This document shows positions 1-8,430 of a stretch of DNA of 64,000 nucleotides, piece by piece (the stretch's first letter is position 1; each line of letters starts with the position of its first letter). The notes under the pieces are model-generated. The model was given only the letters and a program-made list of their open reading frames with translations. It did no database searches and had not been told where the DNA came from. Origin of the DNA: Nostoc sp. KVJ3 (GTDB lineage: Bacteria > Cyanobacteriota > Cyanobacteriia > Cyanobacteriales > Nostocaceae); the NCBI RefSeq assembly GCF_026127265.1, contig NZ_WWFG01000001.1, positions 2,767,501 to 2,831,500 on the forward strand, in the 5' to 3' direction. A program made the translations under genes and the position numbers.

Positions 1-30
1 ACACTAATTTGCATAAGGAGAATCACACCA

Positions 31-135
31 ATGGGCGGCGAAATTTTGAATGCAGCTATATTGTCCTTCGGTTTAATCTTTGTGGGCTGGGGCTTAGGCG
101 CATTATTACTAAAAATTCAAGGCACAGAAGAATAA
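31..135 (+). CDS. petM: Cytochrome b6f complex subunit PetM
   Basis: This is a 34-residue protein beginning MGGEILNAA, with one hydrophobic helix (about residues 9-28) and a short polar tail ending GTEE. Size, single helix and sequence match PetM (subunit 7 of cytochrome b6f), a small thylakoid membrane subunit of the complex that passes electrons from plastoquinol to plastocyanin or cytochrome c6. The start is supported by AAGGAG at 15-20, about ten bases upstream. The gene lies just upstream of ycf39 on the same strand, both being photosynthesis genes. Nothing unusual is seen. Confidence 0.93.
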   Translation: MGGEILNAAILSFGLIFVGWGLGALLLKIQGTEE

Positions 136-140
136 TTAAG

Positions 141-198
141 TGCTGAGTTAGGAGTTAGAGACGCGATTAATCGCGTCTGTACAGGAGTTAGGAGTTAG
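141..198. repeat. Dispersed repeat with perfect palindrome core
   Basis: A perfect 20-bp palindrome (AGACGCGATTAATCGCGTCT, 159-178) is flanked on both sides by the phrase GAGTTAGGAGTTAG. The same arrangement recurs at 36541-36605 between crtE and folD. It is an intergenic dispersed repeat of the kind common in Nostoc genomes. The remaining bases up to the ycf39 start at 434 hold no gene that I can see. Confidence 0.7.
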
Positions 199-433
199 TA
201 ATTATTCCCCCTCATCTCTCCTACTCCCTTCTTCATCGAAAAGTTCTGTTGCCCCAAGCCGACATTCATACTTTTCGCTAACTGGGAAAAAGCTTGTCCG
301 TTTACCGGACAGCAATTTTCCCATAAGTTTTTCCATAAAAAACGATTTTCTGAGAAAAGATGTAAACTTTTGTTTGCATAGGTTATTCTGATAACATTCT
401 TTTCATAAAACATTAAAATTTATTACAAACCTC

Positions 434-1432
434 ATGACATTATTAATCGTCGGTGCCACTGGCACCTTAGGAAGACAAGTGGCTCGTCGTGCAATCGATG
501 AGGGGTATAAAGTACGCTGCCTCGTGCGGAGTAGTAAAAAAGCAGCTTTTCTCAAAGAATGGGGTGCGGAACTCGTACCAGGAAATTTGCGTTACCCTGA
601 TACCCTAGCGGATGCATTAAAAGGTGTAACTCAAGTTATTGATGCGTCAACATCTCGCCCTACAGATTCACTGAGTATCAAACAGGTGGACTGGGAGGGT
701 AAAGTAGCATTAATTCAAGCAGCAAAAGCAGCAGGTGTAGAGCGTTTCATATTCTTTTCGATTTTAGATGCTGATAAATATCCAGAAGTGCCGCTAATGG
801 AAATCAAGCGATGTACAGAATTATTCTTAGCTGAATCAGGCTTGAATTATACCATCTTGCGGCTAGCTGGGTTTATGCAAGGGTTAATCGGTCAGTATGG
901 GATTCCCATTTTGGAAGCACAGCCAGTTTGGGTAACAGGTAATTCTTCTCCCATTGCCTACATGGATACTCAGGACATTGCGAAGTTTGCAATCCGTGCA
1001 TTGAGTGTGCCTGAAACAGAAAATCAGGCTTTTCCTGTAGTTGGGACTCGTGCATGGAGTGCAGAAGAAATTATAAATCTATGTGAACGCTTATCAGGAA
1101 AAGATGCCAGGGTAACGCGGATGCCAATAAACTTATTGCGTGCCGTGCGGGGCTTAATGCGATCATTTCAGTGGGGATGGAACGTAGCTGACAGGCTAGC
1201 GTTTACAGAAGTATTGGCTAGTGGTAAACAGCTAAATGCTTCAATGGATGAAGTATACACAGTTTTTGGCTTAGATGCCCAACAGACCACAACCCTAGAA
1301 AGCTATCTCCAAGAGTACTTCAGCCGAATTATGAAGAAGCTCAAAGAGGTAGACTACCAGAAAAATAAGAATAAAAAGCAGAAACCTAAAAAAACTCCTT
1401 TTAAACAGTCTTCAAAAGCCAATAGTCAATAG
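434..1432 (+). CDS. ycf39: Ycf39-type NAD(P)-binding protein (photosystem II assembly)
   Basis: The 332-residue protein opens with a Rossmann nucleotide-binding motif, GATGTLG at residues 7-13, and follows the atypical short-chain dehydrogenase/NmrA pattern typical of Ycf39. In Synechocystis, Ycf39 forms a complex with high-light-inducible proteins that helps deliver chlorophyll to new D1 during photosystem II assembly. The last 35 or so residues are rich in lysine (NKNKKQKPKK), a basic tail beyond the conserved fold. It lies 298 bp downstream of petM on the same strand. An Hlip gene, the partner class of Ycf39, lies at 56053 in the same window. Confidence in the family is high; the assembly role is taken from the family. 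Confidence 0.88.
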   Translation: MTLLIVGATGTLGRQVARRAIDEGYKVRCLVRSSKKAAFLKEWGAELVPGNLRYPDTLADALKGVTQVIDASTSRPTDSLSIKQVDWEGKVALIQAAKAAGVERFIFFSILDADKYPEVPLMEIKRCTELFLAESGLNYTILRLAGFMQGLIGQYGIPILEAQPVWVTGNSSPIAYMDTQDIAKFAIRALSVPETENQAFPVVGTRAWSAEEIINLCERLSGKDARVTRMPINLLRAVRGLMRSFQWGWNVADRLAFTEVLASGKQLNASMDEVYTVFGLDAQQTTTLESYLQEYFSRIMKKLKEVDYQKNKNKKQKPKKTPFKQSSKANSQ

Positions 1433-1562
1433 TCATTACAAAACAGACATTAGTCATAAAATTCTACACTCTGGATATTTGATTCCAGATTAATGACTAC
1501 ATGACCAAAAATGTGTAAGGATTACATAATACAGAGCATCGCCTAAACTTGGATATTTGAGT

Positions 1563-2480
1563 GTGCCGAAAGCAGGCATTATCTACAATGACGTTAAACC
1601 GATAGCGGGTCGTGTCGCTATTGAGTTGAAAGACAAGCTAACCGCAGCCGGTTGGGATGTGTGTATCACATCAAGTATCGGTGGAATATTGGGCTACTCT
1701 AATCCAGATAGTCCTGTATGCCACACCCCCATTGATGGTCTAACGCCCCCTGGTTTTGACTCAGATATGGAGTTTGCAGTGGTGTTAGGGGGAGACGGCA
1801 CTGTTTTAGCAGCGTCTCGTCAGGTAGCCCCCTGTGGTATTCCACTGTTAACAGTGAATACCGGTCACATGGGATTTTTGACAGAAACTTTCCTGAATCA
1901 ATTACCCCAAGCGCTAGAACAGGCGATGACGGGTGAGTATGAAATTGAAGAAAGAGCCATGCTCACCGTCAAAGTATTTCGGGGAGATGCAGTACTGTGG
2001 GAAGCTCTCTGCTTGAATGAAATGGTTCTGCATCGAGAACCTTTGACCTCTATGTGCCATTTTGAAATTGCCATAGGTCGTCATGCACCAGTAGATATTG
2101 CGGCAGATGGTGTGATTGTTTCTACACCTACTGGTTCTACAGCTTACTCATTGAGTGCTGGTGGCCCAGTTGTTACGCCAGGCGTACCTGTTTTACAGCT
2201 AGTACCTATTTGTCCCCATTCTCTAGCTTCTAGAGCATTGGTATTTCCAGATACTGAATCGGTCAACATCTACCCAGTCAACATTCCTCGGCTGGTGATG
2301 GTGGTAGATGGTAATGGGGGGTGCTATGTCTTACCAGAAGATAGAGTATATATGGAGCGATCGCAATATAGTGTCCGATTTATTCGCTTACAACCACCTG
2401 AGTTTTTCCGAATTTTGCGAGAAAAATTAGGTTGGGGTCTACCACATATTGCCAAACCAACATCGGTAGAATTGCCGTAG
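1563..2480 (+). CDS. nadK: NAD kinase (NAD(+) to NADP(+))
   Basis: The 305-residue product carries the NAD kinase signatures: GGDGT (near residue 76) followed by NTGHMGFLTE, the catalytic GGDG loop and nucleotide-binding segment, and the later STPTGSTAYSLSAGGP segment. The enzyme phosphorylates NAD to NADP, the electron acceptor of photosynthesis. The reading frame opens at a TTG at 1557, but I prefer the GTG at 1563, giving MPKAGIIYND, because related cyanobacterial proteins begin there. No strong ribosome binding site is visible for either. Cyanobacteria usually have two NAD kinases; which paralogue this is was not resolved. Confidence 0.92.
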   Translation: MPKAGIIYNDVKPIAGRVAIELKDKLTAAGWDVCITSSIGGILGYSNPDSPVCHTPIDGLTPPGFDSDMEFAVVLGGDGTVLAASRQVAPCGIPLLTVNTGHMGFLTETFLNQLPQALEQAMTGEYEIEERAMLTVKVFRGDAVLWEALCLNEMVLHREPLTSMCHFEIAIGRHAPVDIAADGVIVSTPTGSTAYSLSAGGPVVTPGVPVLQLVPICPHSLASRALVFPDTESVNIYPVNIPRLVMVVDGNGGCYVLPEDRVYMERSQYSVRFIRLQPPEFFRILREKLGWGLPHIAKPTSVELP

Positions 2481-2585
2481 GCATTGGGCATTGGACATTG
2501 GGCATTGTTAAAGAGGTGAGTGAGCAAACAGAAAATTTTTCTCCTTTGTTTCTCTTACCCCATTCCCAATCCCCAATGCCCAATT
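2478..2585. repeat. Dispersed GGGCATTGGG / CCCAATGCCC inverted repeat
   Basis: Directly after nadK, tandem GGGCATTGGG-like blocks are answered about 60 bp later by CCCAATCCCCAATGCCC, giving a long imperfect hairpin with a pyrimidine-rich middle. The same family recurs at 15188-15300, 32293-32402 and 38703-38812, and a related block sits inside lysC at 19500-19645. The rest of the gap to 2814 shows nothing else. Confidence 0.7.
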
Positions 2586-2814
2586 TGCTAGTTTCCTTCC
2601 AGAATTACTGGTAGCGAGATGGTATTTGGAGGGAGTTATTAAGATTGCATCGGAGAATTGGATTGCTGATGCCTGAACGTGCTAAAAGATTCTTAAAAGC
2701 GTGTCAAATCAGGATTGCTCCGTAACTAAAAACTAGTAATTGCACTTTATAACTGATGTAAAGATTTTCTCTGGAATATCTTTAACAATCCCAAATCCAA
2801 TATCCGAAATTGTT

Positions 2815-3501
2815 ATGACAGCTGCTCCAAGTCCCTGTGTTTTGGTGATTGAAACCGATGAGAGCCTAGCAAATCAGCTTGCTTGCGATTTACAAGAAGC
2901 CGGCTATGAATCAATATTGGCTCATGATGCGACCAGTGGCTTACAACACTGTCGCGATCGCCAACCTGCTTTAATTGTTTTAGACCGAATGCTAGCAGGA
3001 GAATCAGGACTCTCATTGTGCAAAAATCTGAGAAGCACTGGTATGCGATCGCCTGTGTTGATTTTAATGGCAAGGGATACCGTTGACGATCGGGTAGCTT
3101 GTCTAGAAGCAGGGGCGGATGATTACATCCTCAAGCCTTACCGCTCAGAAGACTTTTTGAAGTTAATTCGCCTCTACTTAAAACCCGATGTAGATACCAC
3201 TGAGCAATTGCGCTTTGGAGATCTAATTTTAGACATCGCAACTCGCCGTGCTATCCACGGGGGACGGGCAATTGACTTGACAATGAAGGAATTTGAACTA
3301 TTAAAATTCTTAATGGAACATCCTCGCGAAGTGTTAACCCGCGAACAAATTTTAGAAAATGTCTGGGGTTATGACTTTCTGGGTGAGTCGAATGTCATTG
3401 AAGTATATATCCGCTATTTGCGTCTCAAAATCGAAGATGAAGGTCAAAAGCGCCTTATTCAGACAGTGCGCGGCGTAGGGTACGTTTTAAGAGAATCCTA
3501 G
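2815..3501 (+). CDS. nblR: OmpR-family response regulator, NblR type
   Basis: The 228-residue regulator has an N-terminal receiver domain (VLVIETDE near the start, phospho-acceptor region LIVLDRMLAGESGLSLC, then LEAGADDYILKPY with the conserved Lys) and a C-terminal winged-helix DNA-binding domain (LTMKEFELLKFL, VIEVYIRYLRLKI, TVRGVGYVL). The sequence fits NblR, the regulator linked to phycobilisome breakdown and survival under nutrient and high-light stress. NblR-type receivers can work without classical phosphorylation, but the Asp is present here. I chose the ATG at 2815, since the longer frame from 2740 adds an unconserved leader. No kinase gene is adjacent. Confidence 0.82.
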   Translation: MTAAPSPCVLVIETDESLANQLACDLQEAGYESILAHDATSGLQHCRDRQPALIVLDRMLAGESGLSLCKNLRSTGMRSPVLILMARDTVDDRVACLEAGADDYILKPYRSEDFLKLIRLYLKPDVDTTEQLRFGDLILDIATRRAIHGGRAIDLTMKEFELLKFLMEHPREVLTREQILENVWGYDFLGESNVIEVYIRYLRLKIEDEGQKRLIQTVRGVGYVLRES

Positions 3502-3663
3502 TACACGTAGCGGAAATTTGTCTCCCATTAACAAGGGGATTTTGCCCATTGCCTCGCGATTGAGGTTGAAAACTGCTGTATATTACAGAACCAATGAAAT
3601 TCGTGAGTTTTCTGGCTTAAATTCTGTAAAATTGAAGTCTAAATTACAAAATCAAAAAGAATT

Positions 3664-4170
3664 ATGACTTGTCGGCTAAGTTTGCTCTCGATATTATTCA
3701 GTATCTTTCTAATGGGTTGTTCTGTACCAACAACAGCTAAACCTCCAACCCCCACGTCTGCTTCTCAAGCTCCAGCAAAAGAGAGTTTAGGTCAAACACT
3801 ACCAATTTCTGCTAAAGCTATTGTTCCTAATGGCACAACGATTCAGCTAGAAGTGGCGAATACACCACAACAGCAAGAGATGGGATTGATGTATCGAGCA
3901 GCCTTGCCAGATAACCGAGGGATGCTATTTAAATTCTCTTCTCCACAATCAATTCGTTTCTGGATGAAGAATGTACCTGTAGCCTTGGATATGGTATTTC
4001 TACGTAAAGGTGTAGTTAAATATATTCAAGCTGCTGCCCCTCCTTGTGCAAGTGAGCCTTGTCCTACTTATGGCCCCAATACACCAATCGACAAGGTAAT
4101 TGAACTTCGTTCTGGAAGAGCCGCCGAATTGAAGTTGAAAGTCGGCGATATTGTCAAAATTGAGTCTTGA
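3664..4170 (+). CDS. DUF192 family lipoprotein
   Basis: The 168-residue protein starts with a lipoprotein signal peptide whose lipobox is LMGC (Cys19), followed by a Pro/Thr/Ser-rich linker and then a DUF192 domain from about residue 50: QQQEMGLMYR, NRGMLFKF and FWMKNVPVALDMVFL are its hallmarks. DUF192 proteins are small beta-rich proteins of unknown biochemical role. The lipobox places this one as a membrane-anchored protein outside the cytoplasm. It appears to be a single-gene unit about 160 bp after the NblR-like gene. Confidence 0.87.
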   Translation: MTCRLSLLSILFSIFLMGCSVPTTAKPPTPTSASQAPAKESLGQTLPISAKAIVPNGTTIQLEVANTPQQQEMGLMYRAALPDNRGMLFKFSSPQSIRFWMKNVPVALDMVFLRKGVVKYIQAAAPPCASEPCPTYGPNTPIDKVIELRSGRAAELKLKVGDIVKIES

Positions 4171-4686
4171 AACTTCAGTACTTTGTAGATATGGGGATAA
4201 AGATTTAGATAGTTGCTCTGTTCAGAGTCTATACTACCTAAGTATGTGTTTTTTTTGTAAAAAATGTCACGTATTATGGTAAAAAGTCATCTGTAACGCT
4301 ACTATTTAAAAATTGTGGTGATAATGTAAAATTCTACTTGTCTCCAAGCTGAAACTACGGTTTTCAGGTTTGGTTGCAAAAATGTACCTTTGGGTGTAAG
4401 TGCAAATAGTCGCCAATAAGAGAGTATAGGCTATGGAATCTTTGTTACTACTTATGTAATTAAATAAAGCACAAAGGTAAACAAGATGGAGCCAATGGAA
4501 TTCAGTAAAAATGCCGCTTGAAAATCGAGCAGATAGTTTGTAAGAAAATTTCTATTTCTCAGACCCTTTATAAAAAGCCTGTTTTAAAGGCAGATCGAAA
4601 AAACTGTGTTGGGGTCTATGGTCGATAACAGCGCAGTGACAGATAAAATACTGGCTACTTGCTACCGAGCAATTGTGAACTAATAT
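4171..4686. other. Intergenic stretch without a visible gene
   Basis: This AT-rich gap between the DUF192 and DUF2949 genes has no open frame with a ribosome site and no convincing hairpin. It contains a run of T at 4249-4256 and presumably the promoter of the downstream gene, which I could not place. Confidence 0.5.
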
Positions 4687-4722
4687 ATGACAATACATTC
4701 TGCACAAGGAGGTGAGATAGAA

Positions 4723-4914
4723 ATGTCACCATCAAAATATTCTCGAATGATTGATTTTTTGCAAGAAGATTTGGCAATTTCCACAGCATCACTAGCGGTT
4801 GCACTCCGTCATCGGGAGCAAGACCCAGGCCCTTTGGCAATGATTCTTTGGCAGTATGGGTTAATTACCTTAGAGCAGTTAGAACAAATTTATGATTGGC
4901 TGGAGACAGCATAG
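4723..4914 (+). CDS. DUF2949 family small protein
   Basis: This 63-residue protein (MSPSKYSRMIDFLQEDL...) matches the cyanobacterial DUF2949 family, small helical proteins of unknown function that end in a segment like GLITLEQLEQIYDWL. The start is decided by an excellent Shine-Dalgarno, AAGGAGGTGA at 4706-4715, placed seven bases before the ATG at 4723. An in-frame ATG at 4687 would add 12 residues but has no ribosome site and lies upstream of the Shine-Dalgarno. No partner gene is evident. Confidence 0.78.
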   Translation: MSPSKYSRMIDFLQEDLAISTASLAVALRHREQDPGPLAMILWQYGLITLEQLEQIYDWLETA

Positions 4915-4989
4915 ATAATGCCGATTTTAGATTTGAGATTAAAAGTCTTTACCAAAAGGCTATTACTGGAATCTTAAACAATACTATTT

Positions 4990-5154
4990 ATGCAAACTTG
5001 GGATCGTACTAAGTTACCAAAGTTATTCTTGTTTGGTGTTAAAGATGCAGCACGACTGTCTCCAAAGCAGAAAATAATACTATCTAGGGCAACTTGGTAT
5101 GATTTAGGAGAATTAAAACAAGGTAAGATTAACTCTAACTTAGACAAAGGTTGA
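4990..5154 (+). CDS. Hypothetical 54-residue protein
   Basis: An ATG frame of 54 codons starts MQTWDRTKLPKLFLFG and contains KDAARLSPKQKIILSRATWYDLGELKQGK, a basic, plausibly folded sequence without obvious low complexity. I do not recognise the family and there is no strong Shine-Dalgarno. Its stop codon abuts a dispersed inverted-repeat element (5155-5275), so the original 3' end may have been cut by that insertion. It could also be a non-coding frame. Confidence 0.35.
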   Translation: MQTWDRTKLPKLFLFGVKDAARLSPKQKIILSRATWYDLGELKQGKINSNLDKG

Positions 5155-5275
5155 TATAGGAATCATATTTGATTTCTGATTCTGAAAAAACTCAGTGCAA
5201 CTTATAAAGGCTTCTTCCCTACTCTCCACTCCCTACCTACGCAGATAATTTCATAAATCAAATCGGATTGCTATA
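5155..5275 (-). mobile_element. MITE-like element, copy 1
   Basis: A 121-bp segment with imperfect inverted ends (TATAGGAATCATATTTGATTT-like on the left, AAATCAAATCGGATTGCTATA-like on the right). A close copy in the opposite orientation is at 17338-17452; the two align along nearly the whole length, including the pyrimidine-rich block CTTCTTCCCTAC. It has no coding capacity and fits a miniature inverted-repeat element. Confidence 0.68.
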
Positions 5276-5288
5276 TATTTTATATAAC

Positions 5289-5332
5289 AAATCAAAAGAG
5301 CGAGTTAAATTATCAACTCGCTCTTTTGATTT
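5289..5332 (-). terminator. Strong hairpin terminator after the aminotransferase gene
   Basis: A perfect inverted repeat with 18-bp arms (AAATCAAAAGAGCGAGTT) and an 8-base loop lies immediately downstream of the minus-strand aminotransferase gene. Because each arm is A-rich on one side and T-rich on the other, the hairpin ends in TTTTGATTT on both strands and could terminate transcription in both directions. Confidence 0.8.
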
Positions 5333-5344
5333 AGTGCTGAGTAA

Positions 5345-6499
5345 TTAGGACTGACTAAACACTCTAACTGCTGCTGCTATACCAGATCCGGGGGTAAAAT
5401 CTTCGTAGCCAAGTTCTGTCAAGGTAACTTCTAAAGATGCTATACAGCTAAGGATATCGCGATCGCTCACAAAGCCCAAGTGACCAATACGGAAAATCTT
5501 ATTACTCAAATGGTCTTGACCACCTGCTAGGGCAATATCAAAGCGTTTTTTCATCAATGACCGAATCTTATCCGATTCAATTCCCTGTGGTGCTACAGCC
5601 GTAATCGCCGGACTAGCGGAACTATCTGCTGCAAACAGAGGTAAATTCAACCCTTGAATGGCGGCGCGGGTAGCATTTTTCAGCCGTTCGTGTCGAGCAA
5701 ATATTGACTCCAATCCTTCCTCTTTCATAATTCGCAACGTGGTATGCAGCGCTACGATCAAATTCACAGGCGGAGTAAAGGGAGTTGTATTTTTGGCTGT
5801 AGCTTTGCGATATTTACCTAAGTCCAAATAATATTTCGGTAGCTTCGCAGTTTTGTAAGCTTCCCAAGCTTTGGGACTGACAGAGACAAAACCCAATCCC
5901 GGCGGAATCATATAACCTTTTTGGGAACCGGAGGCGACGATATCTAAACCCCAAGCATCCACTGGTAAATTGAACGCACCTAAGCTAGTCACCGCATCAA
6001 CGATAATTAAAGCTTCTCCGTGTTCTTTAACGTGGCGGTTGATGGTTTCTAAATCATTCAACACACCCGTTGAGGTTTCGCTGTGGGTGATGATTACGGC
6101 TTTAATTTGCTTTTGGGCATCTGCTTGGAGTTTTTCGGCGAATACTGCGGGGTCTAAGGGTTTTCCCCATTCCACCTTCACTTCTTCTACATTCAAACCG
6201 TAGGCTTGGCCAACTTCTACCCAGCGTTCGCCAAATTTACCATTAGAACCAACTAAAATGCGATCGCCAGGAGAGAGAAAATTAATTATTCCAGCTTCTA
6301 CAGCACCAGTACCACTGACATTCAGTGTCAGCACATCATTTTGAGTTTGGTGTAGCCACTTGAGGTTTTCTGTCACCTCTGCCAATATATTGCTAAATTC
6401 ACTGGTACGGTGTCCAATCGGATGCTTGGCTAATGCCAGTAAAGCAGCTTCTGGCACCGGGGTTGGGCCTGGAATCATTAGCATCAGCTTATCGTTCAT
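5345..6499 (-). CDS. Class V aminotransferase (alanine/serine-glyoxylate type)
   Basis: The 384-residue PLP enzyme starts MNDKLMLMIPGPTPVPE and has the fold-type I hallmarks of class V aminotransferases: THSETSTGVLND, VDAVTSLG (the PLP-ring Asp) and SGSQKGYMIPPGLGF, where the Lys forms the internal aldimine. The family covers alanine-glyoxylate, serine-glyoxylate and related transaminases; in cyanobacteria this would serve photorespiratory glyoxylate metabolism. Close relatives have historically been labelled soluble hydrogenase 42-kDa subunit, a name I regard as unsupported by the sequence. The exact amino donor cannot be read from the sequence. Confidence 0.88.
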   Translation of the reverse strand: MNDKLMLMIPGPTPVPEAALLALAKHPIGHRTSEFSNILAEVTENLKWLHQTQNDVLTLNVSGTGAVEAGIINFLSPGDRILVGSNGKFGERWVEVGQAYGLNVEEVKVEWGKPLDPAVFAEKLQADAQKQIKAVIITHSETSTGVLNDLETINRHVKEHGEALIIVDAVTSLGAFNLPVDAWGLDIVASGSQKGYMIPPGLGFVSVSPKAWEAYKTAKLPKYYLDLGKYRKATAKNTTPFTPPVNLIVALHTTLRIMKEEGLESIFARHERLKNATRAAIQGLNLPLFAADSSASPAITAVAPQGIESDKIRSLMKKRFDIALAGGQDHLSNKIFRIGHLGFVSDRDILSCIASLEVTLTELGYEDFTPGSGIAAAVRVFSQS

Positions 6500-6745
6500 G
6501 TGTCTATCCTAAAAGTCAAATAAAAGTCAAAATTGTGGACAGTTGGTTTAGTCTGCTAGCAAATTCTAGATATTTATCTAAGAAATTACACTCAGATCGT
6601 CACCACTCTTGTTGTATATTTTCCAAATCCATAGGAAAAGTATCGTGGGAGTTAATTAACGGTCAGCTTGACCTATGCAATTTATATGAGACTCTAACTC
6701 AGATAAAACCTCTGTTCCAGGCAATCTTACCATACACTTAGACAC

Positions 6746-6870
6746 CAGGTTAAGACGCATAGAATTAGCGGCTAGACAAGGCTTAGTCTAAGAAAAAATT
6801 GCGGGTTTGAAACCCTGCGGAGGTAGATTTTGTTTGTGTAGATCGGGTTTAGAACTACCCTTTTAACCTG
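6746..6870. ncRNA. Candidate structured RNA (closing stem with three hairpins)
   Basis: CAGGTTAA (6746-6753) pairs with TTAACCTG (6863-6870). Inside this closing stem three hairpins can be drawn: TAGAC/GTCTA, GGGTT/AACCC (within GCGGGTTTGAAACCCTGC) and GGGT/ACCC. This multi-branch layout in a gene-free region is not explained by any gene. It could be a small RNA, or, read on the minus strand, an upstream leader of the aminotransferase gene about 250 bp away. I recognise no known RNA family. Confidence 0.3.
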
Positions 6871-7498
6871 ACGTTGACACCAAGGGTCTATTGTAGACCA
6901 GCGCAAATCGTCGGTGAAAAAGCTGTGTTTTGCTTCAACGAAGGAAGTAACGTTCTACACTATGCGGAAGAGTTAGATGTCACCATTTGCTAAGAGATAA
7001 AAGATACCCAGCCCAAACTTTTCAATCTACTTTGGTCGAGGATTGATTCTTTAATTGCTATTTTCTAAAGAATACCTCTATCTATTCAGGAGATGATAAT
7101 TTATTGCCGTCTAAATCGCTTCTATGTCAACATCAAAGCCATCTCTGGCTTATTCAATGGTGATTTTCTACTGATGGTTTACGGTTGATTTACCGCCAAA
7201 GTTGAGATATATATACTACTAATTGCTGTACATTTTGAAACTGCACTCAGAGATAGGCGATAACTAGGCCGGGCTACGCGGACGCTCTACAAACTATAAG
7301 TTTTTATACTATACTTACAAAAATGCTACAGTTGTGCTTAGTTTTATTAGTTACCATTCATGGTGAGTCGTTTTTAACTAGTGTCAGTTCATAAACTGTC
7401 ACTCACTAGATCCCTGGTTTTCTTGCAAAAGGGATATTCTTAGTTAGTGCAAGGAGTGATACCATTTCACCACATGTTTGTCACAAGTTATCCCCGCA

Positions 7499-7609
7499 AT
7501 ACCCCCTTATCGGGGGGTGTTGCAGATTTCAAATGTTGCATCAAACGAGTGAGTTGGTATAAGCTTTTACGAAGAAGCGCTTGAGTGAGCAAAACCTCAA
7601 GCGCTTTTT
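7499..7609 (+). ncRNA. Candidate small RNA ending in an intrinsic terminator
   Basis: A hairpin (ACCCCC, a short loop, GGGGGGT) near 7500-7516 is followed about 60 bases later by a strong terminator-like hairpin at 7575-7606 (arms AAGCGCTTGAG and CTCAAGCGCTT, 10-base loop, then TTT). No coding frame ends just before it, so it may terminate an untranslated transcript. A promoter-like pair (TTGCAT, 16-bp spacing, TATAAG) also lies between the hairpins, which makes the exact RNA uncertain. Confidence 0.32.
7575..7606 (+). terminator. Intrinsic terminator in gene-free region
   Basis: Perfect 11-bp arms AAGCGCTTGAG and CTCAAGCGCTT with the loop TGAGCAAAAC, followed by TTT. No protein-coding gene lies upstream on the plus strand for several kilobases, which is why I suspect an RNA gene here. 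Confidence 0.6.
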
Positions 7610-7823
7610 CGTGTATAAATAAAATATTCCAATTCTCTGGATGATAAGACAGATGTTTCTAAATACACATATACCAGAGAATAAGTAGGCGATCGCTGTG
7701 GTTCAAGAACTAATACAACATTTTATTAATTCGTAGCGAATTCTCCGTCTGCCTCTGCGTTTAAGTTTAAAATTTAACCCTCAATTGCCACAATTTTACG
7801 CAAAGGCAAGTTATTTTAGAAAT

Positions 7824-8306
7824 TAAACCGCATCCATCTTGAAAACTGTAGTTCTCAATATGAAAAGAAAAAACCCTCATCCCCCAGCCCCTTCTCCCAA
7901 ATTTGGGAGAAGGGGAGCCGGAAAGAAGTCCCTCTCCCAAGATAGGCTACGGTGTACACACAAGTACTATCTAAAAGGGTTTCAGGCGTTATAGACCCCT
8001 TAAATTGTCATTACGAGCGCAGTGATAACGGAGCGAAGTAATCACACAATCCCGTGAGTTTTTGCGATTGCTTCGTCGTTCCTCCTAGCTGCTCCCAGGC
8101 TGACAGAGCGATCGCACAATCCTATTGCTAGATGACGAAACCAAGTACTAGGGGGAATTTTAAGACTTGTGTGTACACCGTAGCCCAAGATGGGAGAGGG
8201 ATTTAGGGTGAGGGCAAAAACTACGGTTCTCAATATAGATGAGGTTTAAAACTTAGGATAGTCTGATGCGTGACAAAACTCCAGCTTTCAAGATGGACGA
8301 GGTTTA
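7824..8306. mobile_element. Nested inverted-repeat elements (outer MITE-like element)
   Basis: The outer arms at 7824-7848 and 8282-8306 are inverted copies matching at 22 of 25 positions (core CCATCTTGAAA / TTTCAAGATGG). Within it sits a second palindromic repeat (7874-8214, beginning CCCTCATCCCCC and ending GGGTGAGGG), and within that a third element (7944-8185). An imperfect 18-bp direct repeat (ending GTTCTCAATAT; 7844-7861 and 8219-8236) also flanks the middle layer. No layer codes for protein. Confidence 0.7.
7944..8185. mobile_element. Inner MITE with perfect terminal repeats and 6-bp target duplication
   Basis: Perfect 21-bp terminal inverted repeats lie at 7945-7965 (GGCTACGGTGTACACACAAG...) and 8165-8185. 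The element is flanked by the direct repeat CAAGAT at 7938-7943 and 8186-8191. Removing it restores the palindrome CTCCCAAGATGGGAG of the surrounding repeat, strong evidence of a real insertion. The interior holds another common dispersed word (GAGCGAAGTAATC / GCGATTGCTTCGTC) and no gene, so it must have been moved by a transposase encoded elsewhere. Confidence 0.82.
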
Positions 8307-8430
8307 GTACGTCACGGCGGAAATAAGCCACTCATTTAAAATCGCTAGACATCCTACAAAATTAGCGTTCTTTCTTTTTACTTTTGCCTTTTTACTTTCG
8401 CCTTGTTGTACTAGCTCTCTCCCCTTTATC

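Larger units (their letters stand above)
6871..7823. other. Gene-poor intergenic stretch
   Basis: No frame with convincing codon pattern or ribosome site is present. The stretch contains a G/C hairpin near 7500-7516, a terminator-like hairpin at 7575-7606 and a short Nostoc-type dispersed word (GGGCTACGCGGACGCT) near 7270. It may contain decayed coding sequence, but I could not identify any. Confidence 0.5.

Noticed and set aside
5345..6499. Soluble hydrogenase 42-kDa subunit
   Set aside because: The sequence is a normal PLP-dependent class V aminotransferase with the Lys in SGSQKG; nothing indicates a hydrogenase.
6780..6840. tRNA-like hairpin GCGGGTTTGAAACCCTGC
   Set aside because: It resembles a T-arm but no acceptor, D or anticodon arms fit around it and the loop is not TTCRA.
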